Shown piece after piece: positions 26,049-36,927 of a stretch of 64,000 nt of DNA. The notes under the pieces were generated by a model. It had not been told where the DNA came from. It saw nothing but the letters and a program-made list of their open reading frames with translations, and made no database searches. Made by a program: the position numbers and the translations under genes. Position 1 is the stretch's first letter. Every line of letters begins with the position of its first letter. This DNA comes from Nematostella vectensis. Its lineage: Eukaryota > Cnidaria > Anthozoa > Actiniaria > Edwardsiidae. The stretch spans positions 16,513,939-16,577,938 of the forward strand of contig NC_064043.1 in the NCBI RefSeq assembly GCF_932526225.1, written 5' to 3'.

Positions 26049-26471
26049 GGCTCCGCTTTTAGGCAGTGCCTAAATCTATATATTATGAGCAGTAACAAAA
26101 TCGTGAATCTGGCCTTTAACTGCACAAATAACATGGATCTGAGAGCTGAAATCTCAAAATCAAAGATGGCGGCCATGACACAGTTTTAAATTATGCAGAA
26201 GGTATCGACAATGGCGCAAAGCTTTTGGGGTTGCATTTTATGACTGGGCTACCACAGGTATTCAAGTAACTATTCCATAAGCTAAATAAAGAAATGACGC
26301 CTCTATAATCATTCCCCTCGAAGTCAGGAGATTTTGGAGCCAAAAGACCGCAATACCGAGCTACAACCACAGGGAGCCCACTCAACTCAGCGCATTGTTT
26401 ATTTGGCATATGTGCTTTGAACTTCGTTTGAGAATAATATATAGATTTAGGCACTGCCTAAAAGCGGAGCC
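26049..26471. mobile_element. MITE with about 37-bp inverted ends
   Basis: The left end GGCTCCGCTTTTAGGCAGTG, continuing CCTAAATCTATATATTAT, is matched by an inverted copy at 26,434-26,471. Internal blocks recur near 31,610-31,680. No coding capacity. Partial copies of the terminal block occur at 30,853 and 58,785. Confidence 0.75.
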
Positions 26472-27936
26472 AGCAATTTTTTTCCACTCTTAACTGGGTG
26501 TATGACCTCATCCCCACTTACCTACCAACGAAGACCAAACTTCAGCGAGGGACACACACAGGGACATAACAACAGGATTCTACAATTTGATTTTGATCAG
26601 GTATTTGACCTTCCAACCCTATCTTAAATGCATAAAAATACATGGCTTATAACTTTTACTTTTCGACCTTTTCCTATTTTAATAAAATTATATCCTCCCA
26701 ATCCCCTAGAGAATACTCAGAACAATGACGCTATTAGTAGTTTTTATTGACAGTACTCAGGATACTATTTGCATAAAGAGGGATCTGAGCTCTTATGTAG
26801 ACAACTTATGATAGACAACTGATACAAAAATATATTTCTAATTTGCCATATACACCTATTTCAATTAAGGATGACTCTTAGAAAATGGAAAATGATGAAT
26901 GCCTAGAGCACCACTGGTTAGGGAAAACAAGTCTTGTATCTTGATAACATTCAGTGAGGCTAAATTAAGTTTGTAGCTAGGCCCATGTAATGAATGAACG
27001 CATTTTTAATACAAGAAGACATAATCATCAGCCAAACTTTGTTCTATTTTCCATTTTCTTATATAATGAGTCTGGTTACACTTTAGTCCTTGCTTTATTC
27101 ACCTAAATTCACCTGAAAAAAAAGGAATAGCTAGTCATTTCATAGCTATACCATGTCATTTCTTTAGCATGTACCTAGGCAAGCACTTTTTATCTTATAA
27201 AACAGCTTGGTATAAAAGACACAGAAAACAAAAACAAATTAATTTGTATCAAACGAAAACAGACAAAGTAAATCTCAATATAGATTTTTTATAGAGAAAA
27301 GATAGAATTTTTTTTTAGAGCTCTTCAAAACTAGAGAGTACTTTTTAAATGTCTTTAAGTATACTTTGATTGCGAAAACATTCGCTTGCTACAGAAGGTA
27401 AATAGCCGGATATAGTTCTCAATCGATTATTACAAACAATACATCATTTCTCCAAACCAACTGAGCATTTTAAGCCGTTAAACTACTCCTTTCCTAAGCA
27501 AAATAAGCCTTTATTTTTAGAAGGGAGACTTTTGAGAAGTCTTTCACGATTCACGACATGCAAGCCAATAAACTTCCAGCAACCAATCAGCGTTCAAGGA
27601 TTTGCTTTCTTAGCCAATCCAAACCACGGTGGAAGTGGGTGATTTGAATCAATGACAACTACAATGAAGCTACGGCCAGAAACGTCTTATTTTGGTGACA
27701 ATTTTCAACTTAACTTTGAAGGGAAAAACAAGAAAAATATAATAAATTAAACAGAAACTGCTCATTTAATTTATATATGTTCTATTTAATTATCTGATTA
27801 TTGTGAATACAAAATATCCTTCGTGTTTGTGTTTTCTTGTTGCTGATGATAAATTCTCTTGTTAAATAATATGATAACTTTACCTTTCTGCTTTGATTTT
27901 GCTTCGTGACATCTTTATGAGTATATTAGTGTAGAG
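26472..27936. other. Intron sequence, AT-rich
   Basis: It contains a lone TACACCTATTTCA terminus (about 26,850) of the MITE family described at 29.7 and 31.3 kb. Otherwise nothing recognised. Confidence 0.4.
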
Positions 27937-28150
27937 CCTCTATAAGTCCTCCTTTTAGTTGCGGATTCACACACGGGTAGATTTTAATAGCGGAGCCAGC
28001 GCGGCCGCAGGCCGCGCGCGGAGCTCCATAGGTATAGAAATATGGTATAACTATGCGACTTGGTTTTTGTGGTCATCGCTCGGGTACCCTGTGTGTCACA
28101 ATCCAGTAAATCATGCAACTCCCATGCCCCACTCGGCCCAACTAGAAAGG
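27937..28150 (+). mobile_element. GCGGAGCCAGC-family repeat, copy 2
   Basis: It begins CCTCTATAAGTCCTCCTTTT and continues through AGCGGAGCCAGCGCGGCCGC and CCATAGGTATAGAAATATGG to ATGCCCCACTCGGCC. Its left part matches the opposite-strand copy at about 60,980-61,335. Confidence 0.75.
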
Positions 28151-28372
28151 AGTCATCGTCAAGTGACACGTCAATCACGATGACGTTAACTCAATCACCA
28201 AACTGGACATAACCGGTTTATAACCAGTCTAACTGGAAATAACATTTTTACCACCGCCCCCAAACTTCCGTACTTATGCTTTAAAGTTCTTTTATGAACA
28301 ACGCAAACCCGCAAAACCGCAAAGCGAAACAAAAAATTGAATATTGAGAAGTTTTTTATTTCCACTGTGACC

Positions 28373-28403
28373 ATGGACGACCTTTCACGTGGTGATAAAA
28401 GAG
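28373..28403 (+). other. Possible plus-strand first exon nested in the NOC3L intron
   Basis: GTGACCATGGACGACC has a strong Kozak context. The short frame MDDLSRGDKR ends at a near-perfect donor (AAAAGAG|GTAAGTG). No convincing continuation exon was found on the plus strand, so it may be the start of an unrecognised gene or chance. Confidence 0.2.
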
Positions 28404-28759
28404 GTAAGTGCACAACTATTATAGTTTTATGTTTACATCCAGTAGGTATTATGTTAAAAAACAAACGGTTTTGAACTGAGTGCCTTTTTAAGGTTTGCTC
28501 AAAGGCAAAGAGAAAGGGCTCGTGAGCGATGAGGGCATCTAGACTCAGGGGAAAACAACAAAGGCAGCCCTCCACTACTACCGCTTTTGTCTATATTGTA
28601 TCGATATTCTTTTGTAATTGTATCCATATTCTTATTTGTTTTCTTTCTTCTTCTTAGACTAAGGCTATCTTTCTATTGAGAGTAAGAGCAAATACCTCAA
28701 ATAAAGCAAACTAGAATCAGTAATGCAGAATTAGTTTATTTGTCATTTAGTTTATTTAT

Positions 28760-28795
28760 CAAGCTAAGTATGCCAGATGTGGCATACTTAGCTTG
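28760..28795. repeat. Perfect 16-bp stem hairpin
   Basis: CAAGCTAAGTATGCCA, a GATG loop, then the exact reverse complement TGGCATACTTAGCTTG. It is too short for an ordinary microRNA precursor. Function unknown. Confidence 0.8.
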
Positions 28796-29663
28796 GTTGT
28801 GTAAAATGCATAAAAAGCAAAAACTTTTAAGCCCAATTCTGTTGAGTTGAATTCTCGTTATGCATTATAATTGTGTGAAAACTTCGTGTTCAGTAATCAA
28901 AAGGCCTATCCGAAAGAGAAATATTATAGACGTGTTTGCTTTTGTCAACTTAAATATTTCAGAATATGATAGTTGTCTTATTTCTTGTCACCTCAAATAT
29001 TGCATAAATATCATAGTTGGGTTTAGTTTTGGCACCCAAAATATAATGCATAATTATATTTGTTGCATAAAATAATGCATAATTATGTTAGTTGTGTTTT
29101 TGTTACCTCAGATGTTTCTTAAATATTATAGTTGTGTTTTAGTTAAATCTCGTATACATACATACATACATATTGTAGGTGGTGATCTGTCATATTTCTA
29201 AAAGTTTCAAAGTTTGATGTTACCCCTTTTATAGTTAAAATATAAATTTTGCACAACAATTTTCAATTAAAGATACTGTACATGACAGGTGTACTATTTT
29301 GAAATCCAGGAGTACAAGCATAAAGTCCTATTAGCAGACTCTGCCATAGCAGACTATATAATTTGCAGATACCAGATGAATGTGTAGATGCTACATACAC
29401 TAATTGTAGACACACTGTAGGTTAGATTCTAAACTGTTTTACATTTGACTCATTGCTGATTATAAACATGGAGAAAGATATTCTAACACAAAGTAAGTTT
29501 GTATTTTTGAAATCCAAGCAGTTTGTCTTCCACATATATTGATTCACATATTTAGGGGAGTGCTTTTGATGCCTCCTCTTAATATGGAAATTAATTAGTT
29601 ACGTGGTAGACAAACTGTTGTCTCTTTATTAATACATGTTTTAACATATATTATTTTATATAA
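28796..29663. other. Intron sequence, AT-rich
   Basis: Short ATAATGCATAATTATA-type repeats lie around 29,040-29,090 and a CATA microsatellite at about 29,155-29,170. No gene seen. Confidence 0.45.
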
Positions 29664-29855
29664 TACACCTATTTCAAATGAGGTTGCAATACCAATGTCA
29701 CAAACTGCAGTGCTTCAAAGATATCAAATGAGCCAACAAATAAGCATAGATCAAAGCCTACCCGGCATGTTTCTTTCTGTGTGTCTTTTGAATGAACCAA
29801 TAAGTGTTACCACACATTGATCATCCAATGCAATACCTTGTTTGAAATAGGTGTA
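29664..29855. mobile_element. MITE with TACACCTATTTCA inverted ends, copy A
   Basis: Terminal TACACCTATTTCA(AA) is matched by inverted (TT)TGAAATAGGTGTA. TAA on both sides may be the target duplication. It is 192 bp and non-coding. Confidence 0.75.
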
Positions 29856-30852
29856 TAATATATATTTCAAAAATATCCTAACCCGTTATATTTTATTATT
29901 CTTGATCTAAATAACCAATAGGTTCTCATGACAATACAATATTTTATTAGGTTGTGCATGATTTTTCATTGCCAAATTATCAATGATAAGACACTAGCAT
30001 AATTTTATACATGAATACTTTTTGAATGAACCATTTTATTTTTTTATGTCATTGCAATATTTATATTGTGGTGTGCACAATTTTTCATAGCCAGATTATA
30101 AAGGATAGGACACAAGCCTAACTTTAGAAATGAATAATTTTGAATAAACCATTTTAATTTCCTGTTTCAATACAATATTATTTCTATTATGGCTTGCACA
30201 ATTTTTCACAACCAAATTATACTTGATAAGACACCAGCCTAAATAAATGCTTTTAAATTAAAAGTCATGATTTCTTAATAATTCAGAATAACACCTTTTT
30301 TAACATCATGCATTTTTCCTACTTACGTGTATACACCATACTGCTGGATCTCAGCTTTGACTTTTTCATGTCAAATAATGGTGCATTTGTACAATGATAA
30401 TAAAAACAAGCATTCTCTAAAAGGCACACATTTGTTAATAAAAGTATTTATTGGCATTCTCGTGCTCAATTCAATTCATTCATCCATCATAATCCTGGGT
30501 AGTCTTCCTGGGGGAGTGAAGGGAGGTAAATATATCAGTTGTTATTGAATACAAAAGTTCATTTTAATTTGATACCCCTAAAGGATAGCAGTATCAGAAT
30601 AACCATTAAACACCCCCTGAGGGATAGTAGTTGGGTGAAGTTTATACCCTAAAAGATTATTATCTACACCCCATCTACTTTTTTGGAGAGTCAAACCCCA
30701 GGGGGTGGGGTCATGGCAGAAATTAGTAATGTACCCAAGACACCAGGATTTACTTGGAAATGGATATAAAATATAAAAACTACTCCAAAGCTAGTTTGCA
30801 TCCCCTATATCCTTAAATTTGCTACAAGTATTGCTAAAAAAAGTGCATCCAT
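29856..30852. other. Intron sequence with degraded repeats
   Basis: A block resembling GCACAATTTTTCATAGCCAA, ATTAT, then GATAAGACACTAGCCTAA recurs about three times between 29,950 and 30,240 (roughly 120-bp spacing). No gene seen. Confidence 0.5.
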
Positions 30853-31255
30853 CGCTTTTAGGCAGTGCCTAAATCTATATATTATCGGTTTGAACGTAGG
30901 CTTCTAAACTTCTCAGTTTCGACAAACGCTTCCTCAAAGACTTGTTTGACCCTCGACAACAAACAGCCCATTTGAATCCGCATATATTCTTATTAAATAC
31001 TATTTTCTAGCTGCCTTATTTCTGTGAACATGCGAACTTTGGAAGTGACAAGTTAAAAAACAACATGTAAAAGCGTAAGACCGAGTGGGCCTGAGAGTTG
31101 CATGACTTACTGAATTGTGACACACGTTTCATGACTTACTGAATTGTGACACACCCGCGAAATGACCACAAAAACCAAGTCGCATAGCAATACCATATTT
31201 CTATACCTATGGAGCTCCGCGCGCGGCCTATGGCCGCGCTGGCTCCGCTACCAAT
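30853..31255 (-). mobile_element. GCGGAGCCAGC-family repeat, copy 3 (longer)
   Basis: It shares AATCCGCATAT, TTTCTGTGAACAT, AAAAGCGTAAGACCGAGTGG, ACCAAGTCGCATAGC and GAGCTCCGCGCGCGGCC with the copy at 61.0-61.3 kb. A CATGACTTACTGAATTGTGA segment is tandemly duplicated at about 31,102 and 31,130. The left edge carries the GGCAGTGCCTAAATC terminus seen in the 26-kb MITE. Confidence 0.75.
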
Positions 31256-31294
31256 TAGGTCACGAAGTCTACAATAAATCTCCTTCCAAATACA

Positions 31295-31523
31295 TACACC
31301 TATTTCAATAAAGGTTGTTAGTGCAAATGGCAAATGGCAAATGGCAGTTTTACAACCGAAAGTAAACATGCATCTCGAAGAATATGGATAAACCTTGTTA
31401 TCAATGCTTGGCTCTGACATTACTGGACTTTATTTAACACCTTTACGAATAATTAGTAACCATAAGCCATTTACCATTTGCCATCCGCCATTTGAACTGA
31501 CAACCTTTTGTGAAATAGGTGTA
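31295..31523. mobile_element. MITE with TACACCTATTTCA inverted ends, copy B
   Basis: The same terminal 13-mer as copy A in inverted orientation at both ends. The interior is itself palindromic (GCAAATGGCAAATGG versus CCATTTGCCATCCGCCATTT). 229 bp, non-coding. Confidence 0.75.
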
Positions 31524-32939
31524 TGCCTTACTCTTTATGCGACCATACATGTAATTCATTCTTTTGTTCCATATGTTATTTACAATTCGTCTGGCTCAAT
31601 TAGTTCCTCCACAGGGAGCCCACTCAACTCAGCGCATTGTTTATTCAGCATGTGCTTTAAACTTGGTTTGTGAATATCAATTAGGTCACGGAGTCTTAAG
31701 AAGCGCTCCGCTAATCCATTCAAGATGAAATGCATTTTTCAATAATTTGTCTATAGACTTATATTTGTCTCCGGATTACAAAAATGTGTTTCTTTTATAA
31801 ATCGAACAAATATTAAATATTTTATGGATTTTTCCTTATTTTTCTCGGCTTGACCCCGAAAAACACTACAAAATTTGAACCAAGTATCGCTACCTGCAGC
31901 GCGAAAAATAAACAGCGCAGAAACACAACACCATCACAGGAGGCAACCAGGATATATGCTCTCAATATTATTTTAATCTCGGCTTAATCCAGTTAAAATA
32001 GAATATTTGACAGATTTTCTCAAATATAGCCTCGCATCCATCATTTTGAACGATCGTTAAACCGACAAATTGAGGCCTTAAAAGTCGCATCTGGTACATT
32101 GCTCTATCAAAAATGGTCATTTTTCCTGAAAAGATAGTCACTTACTTGCCTAGAATCTGAAATAAAATTTTGGGGATAATAAAATCGGGAGCGCTGAGAG
32201 CGCCAAGAAGATACAACACTTCACATGTATTTGACCTTTCAACTTGGGCTAACTATGACACCAACTGCTGAATTCGCAGGGAAATTTGGCTTTTGCAGAA
32301 GCTCCCTCATCGATACAACGCTGAAAACAAATTTGAGGACCAATAAATATGTGTGTTATTACTTGCATTCTTCGTTGTGCGAGATGATTAAAAAAAAACA
32401 CGTATTTGAGTAATTATTTGAATGGATTATAACTAGTCTTGCGTAATCTTTGTGTCCAAAGAATTCGTAACATAGATCAAAACAACAAGCTGAGTGGTTT
32501 TAAATTTTCCTCACCTCAGCTTGGGAAAGTTCTTGATAGGCATCGTTTTTTATCAATGCTTGTTCCTCTACAAACGCATAAAAACGGCTTGCGATCTCGG
32601 AATGTTTTTCATGGTGCTTCCACGTGACCGGCAGTGCACACAGGAATCCCAAAGTTTCTCTAACACAATGCAAAAAATAAGAGAGAAAAGAGAAATAGCA
32701 ACCAATCAAAAAATCTGATTCCTTATTTTGGAATAGAATAAAATAAATAATGTCCAACTGTAAGGATTGTTTGAAATTGTAAGCCACTGAAGTTATCGGA
32801 TGATGGATTTTATTCGTGTGAAATTGACATGTGGCAATAAACAGATAGTTTTTTTTATACCAGTACCAGGTACCAGGTACGTTCTATGAGTTTTTATACA
32901 GTGGTTTCTTCTTGCTGTCCGTTTTGCACAGTTTTAATG

Positions 32940-33290
32940 AATATGGCTTTTTGCTCATACTCTCAGTTCGTAGGCGGGGCGTGTTTCGCTAGTCAAGACA
33001 ACCCTGATATAGTGCAGTGCGTGAATATCACAAACTGCACTCAAGATATCAAGAAGCATCTCCGTTTTATCGCTAAATTACGAAGCAAAGCTGCTTCTGG
33101 CCAGTGCAGGTAAAACAATTTTAACATTGACGTTCATGAATAACCACTTTTTATAACATACAGTTTGATTTGCTGTCCAGGTTTGTTTGACCCTGAAGGA
33201 AAATACACAAAGCTCCCTATCTGCCCAAGCCACCGCAATGCACATGGCGCATCAGATGGCGCAGTAATCGTAAAAACTGCTGCTGCCTAG
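32940..33290 (+). pseudogene. Captured two-exon coding fragment in left foldback arm
   Basis: Exon-like part: MAFCSYSQFVGG, ASQDNPDIVQC, NITNCTQDIKKHLR, ending at donor GCAG|GTAAAAC (33,109). A 71-nt intron with acceptor TTTGCTGTCCAG follows. The second exon (33,181-33,290) reads LFDPEGKYTKLP, ICPSHRNAHG and VKTAAA, then a stop. Compared with the right arm, the first part carries a frameshift just before the donor. The Cys/His spacing suggests a metal-binding segment. I do not recognise the protein. Confidence 0.45.
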
Positions 33291-33338
33291 TATTTTGGCC
33301 AGTCACCGGAGCCGCTCTAAGCGGAAAGTGGGATATCC

Positions 33339-34167
33339 GTCGACAGCGCAAGATCCAGATATCCCGTGGACAGCGCCAGATCCAGATTTTCCTGTTTACA
33401 GCGCCAGAGTCAGATCCCCCCGTGGACAGCGCCAGAGCGAAAACCTCCGAACCATACCCCCCGTGGACAGCCCCCGAACCATATACCCCCGTGGATAGCG
33501 CCAAAGCCGGTCCCCCCATGGACAGCCCCAGAGCAAGATCCCCCCGTGGACGGCGCCTGATCAAGATTTCCTTGTTGACAGAGCCAGAGCCAGATACCAC
33601 GGTGGACAGCGCCAGAGCCAGATACCCCCGTGGACATTGCAAGAGCCAGATCCCCCCGTGGACAGCGCCAGAGCCAGATCCCCCGTGGCACAGCGCCACA
33701 GCAAGAAACCCCCATGGACAGCGCCAGAGCAAGATCCCCCCGTGGACAGCGCCAGAGCAAGATCGCGCCGTGGGCAGCGGCACAGCAAGAAACCCCCATG
33801 GACAGCGCCAGAGCAAGACTTCCCCCCCCCCGTGGACAGCGCCAGAGCAAGACCCCCCGTGGATAGCGCCAGAACCAGATTTCCTTATTGACAAAGGCAG
33901 AGCCAGATATCACGGTGGACAGAGCCAGAGCCAGATACCCCATGGACAGCGCAAAAGCCAGATCCCCACGTGGACAGCACCAGAGCCAAATCCCCACGTG
34001 GAGAGCGCCAGAGCAAGATCCCCACGTGGACAGTGCCAGAGCAAGATCCCCCCGTGGACAGCGCCAAAACCAGATTTCCTTATCGACAGAGCTAAAGCCA
34101 GATATCACGGTGGGAAGCGCTAGAGCCAGATACCCCGTGGACAGCGCAAAATCCAGATCCCCCCATA
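33339..34167 (+). repeat. 27-bp minisatellite in foldback centre
   Basis: About 30 copies based on CCCCGTGGACAGCGCCAGAG plus CCAGATC, with a CATGGACAGCG variant and GATTTCCTTATTGACA interruptions. GC-rich compared with the surroundings. The unit is divisible by three, so several long frames on both strands are artefacts. Confidence 0.95.
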
Positions 34168-34311
34168 GAGCGCTGGATTCTTCCATGTAGATCTGATTGT
34201 GTACTGTACAGAATGATTTCCTCTGTGACATATACATTAATTTTTGGGGCTTTCAAACTATTGTGATATTTTGTGGTTATTCATAGTGCGTCAATGTTAA
34301 AAATGTTTTAC

Positions 34312-34497
34312 CTGTACCGGCCAGAACCAGCTTTGGTGAATCTCTCACCCCTAAGGAACGGAGATGCTTCTTGATGTCTTGTGTGCAGTTTGTGATTTTC
34401 AGGCACTGCACTATACCAGGGTTGTCTTGACTAGCGCAACACTCCCCGCCTACGAACTGAGAGTATGAGCAAAAAGCCATATTCTCACTAAAACTGT
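34312..34497 (-). pseudogene. Inverted copy of the captured coding fragment, right foldback arm
   Basis: It reads MAFCSYSQFVGGECCASQ, NPGIVQCLKITNCTQD, IKKHLRSLGVRDSP and KLVLAGTG, to the donor ACAG|GTAAAAC. It is open where the left arm is shifted, and its phase (1) would join correctly to the second exon that survives only beside the left arm. The matching second exon is absent on this side. Confidence 0.45.
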
Positions 34498-35779
34498 GCA
34501 AAACGGACAGCAAGAAGAAACCAGTGTATAAACACTCATAGAACGTACCTGGTACTGGTATGAAAAACTTCTGTTTATTACCAACTTTCAATTTCAAACA
34601 AGATGTGTAACTTCCGCTCCGCATTGAAATAAAATCCATCATTCGATAACTTCGATGGCTTACAATTTCAAGCAATCCTTACGGTTGGACATTATTTATT
34701 TTATTCTATTCCAAAATAAGGAATCAGATTTTTTGATGAGGGGCTCTTTCTGTTTTCTCTCTTTTTTTGCATTGTGTTTGAGAAACTTTGGGACTCCTGT
34801 GTGCACTGCCGGTCACGTGGAAGCACCATGAAAAACATTCCGAGATCGCAAGCCGAAGCGAGTTAAAAGGGATTTTATTCGTTTGTAGAGGAACAAGCAT
34901 TGATAAAAAAACGATGCCTATCAAGTACTTTCCCAAGCTGAGGTGAGGAAAATTCGATACCACTTAATTTGTTGTTTTTATCTATGTTACGAATTGTTTG
35001 GACACAAACATTACGCAAGGCTAGTTATAATCTATTCAAATACGCATTCAAATACGTGTTTTGCCTAAATCATCTCGCACAACGAAGAATGCAAGTGATA
35101 ACACACATATTTAATGGTCCTCAAATTTGTTTTCAGCGTTGTTTCGAGGTGGGAGCGTCGGCAAAAGCCAAATTTCCCTGCCAATTCAGATGTTGGTGTC
35201 ACAGTTAGCCTAAGTTTGAAAGGTCAATAACCTGTGAAGTGTTGTATCTTCTTGGCGCTCTCAGCGCTCCGGATTTTATTATCCCCAAAATTTTATTTCA
35301 GATTCTAGGCAAGTAAGTGACTGTCTTTTCAGGAAAAATGACCATTTTTGATAGAGCAATGTACCAGATGCGACTTTTAAGGCCTCAATTTGTCGGTTTG
35401 ACGATCGTGCAAAATGATGGATGCGAGGCTATATTTGAGAAAATCTGTCAAATATTCTTTTTTAACTGGATTAAGCTAAGATTAAAATAATATTGAGAGC
35501 ATATATCCTGGTTGCCTCCTGTGGTGTTGTTGTGTTTCTGCGCTGTTTATTTTTCGCGCTGCAGGTAGCGATACTTGGTTCAAATTTTGTAGTGTTTTTC
35601 GGGGTCAAGCCGAGAAAAATAAGGAAAAATCCATAAAATATTTAATATTCGTTCGATTTTAAAAAGAAACACATTTTTGTAATCAGGAGACAAATATAAG
35701 TCTATAGACAAATTATTGAAAAAACATTTTTTTTGAGTATTGCATTTCATCTTGAATGGATTAACGGAGCGCTTCATAA

Positions 35780-36666
35780 ATAATACTTTTTCCAAATACA
35801 TATGTCTTATACTTTATTGTGTCCATTCATGTTTGGGACACTTGTCACTCCTCACACCTTGTGTGTTGTTCATGTAGAATATACAATATAAAAAAATTCT
35901 GTGCGAAGGATCGCAGAGACTAAGCACAGAATTATATTTTCCTTAACTCTTTTTTTAGTAGGAAACCCCTCCTCAGCCATTGAGGCGTAACACTTATGAC
36001 ATGAACTTTACATTTTACCTGGAAATCAATGAGTATAACTAAAAATAGCAGCTCATTGGCCATTGCCACTTGACGTGTCCATGGTTCCGTTTTAGGCGCC
36101 ATTTTCGAGTGCACTGGTCTGATAGCTGGTGGCGTGAAAAGCGCCGCTTTTTCACATGATTCTTACACCAAAATATAGGTTGAACACAATGCAAAAATAT
36201 CATATATTTTTTTTCCAAACGATTGATATTTCATGAAAAAAATCCTTAAAACCGTTGTAAACCCGTTGCTCGCTACGCTTTGTGGCCCAGACCTCATTAA
36301 ATGAACGGACTCTCAGTGCGTAGACTGCATGTTTTACAAAACCTAATCAAAGGCTTTGTGAGCCAATGCAAATGAATTTTCCTAGTTTTAAAAACTAGAA
36401 AAATACATTGAGACAAGGATTTGGGTTTCGGCGAGGTTGCTAAAACAACGAATCCGGTAATAAAATCTTAATGATTTTCAAGTCACACCTGAGATATAAA
36501 ATTAGATTTTAAAGAACGGCTAAGTAGCACAAATTATAAATGCTCGCTCGAAATAGGTCGTGGCGATTTTATGCATACTGATGATCATTGTCTGTAATTT
36601 GCACAGTCATAGCAAAAGTTGTAACAGAGGTAACGAAGAGGCACTTGTGTTGCAGTATTGTTTTAC
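35780..36666. other. Intron sequence, unannotated
   Basis: No gene, array or recognised transposon. Confidence 0.45.
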
Positions 36667-36730
36667 CTTGGCCGGATAGGATCTTGAATGCTGTCAATAC
36701 ACAATTAAGTGTCTCCCTCAGTGGCAGGTC
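36667..36730 (-). CDS. NOC3L: NOC3L exon 14 (residues 516-537)
   Basis: Acceptor TTTTTTTTCCAG|GACCTG and donor GGCCAAG|GTAAAA (phase 1). It encodes DLPLRETLNCVLTAFKILSG followed by QG, matching [21 protein letters not shown]. The next conserved family segment (LNIDPxxFYxxLY) is not adjacent and has not been placed. Confidence 0.95.
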
Positions 36731-36927
36731 CTGGAAAAAAAAACACAAAAATGAAAAACACATAATTGTCATTTCTATAGATTTATAGCTCTAATTACAA
36801 AACATATTAAAACTCTGTCACTCCATCAAGCATCAAACATCCCTGAAGCAGTTTCTCACATGACGTTTGATCCCATATAGTCACCACACTTTCCTATATT
36901 GTCCATTTGACCACAGAACACCACAAA

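Larger units (their letters stand above)
31697..35779. mobile_element. 4.1-kb foldback transposon with about 1.45-kb inverted arms
   Basis: The left arm (31,700 to about 33,155) and right arm (about 34,270-35,775) are imperfect reverse complements along their length. They start GAAGCGCTCCGCTAATCC on the left and the inverted GAAGCGCTCCGTTAATCC on the right. TAA lies beside both ends, though one base off on the right, so a TAA target duplication is possible (as in PIF/Harbinger) but not proven. Flanking sequence resembles an uninterrupted copy at about 31,253-31,295, consistent with insertion into an older repeat. The centre is a 27-bp minisatellite. No transposase is visible. Confidence 0.8.

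Noticed and set aside
28195-28575. 126-codon minus-strand frame
   Set aside because: No domain or homologue recognised. The strongest signal in this segment is the plus-strand Kozak/donor pair.
32500-32787. 95-codon frame in the foldback left arm, minus strand
   Set aside because: Low-complexity translation of the arm. The right arm does not keep it open.
33217-34237. Gly/Ala or Pro/Arg-rich repeat proteins, both strands
   Set aside because: Produced by the 27-bp array in the foldback centre. Conflicting frames on both strands.
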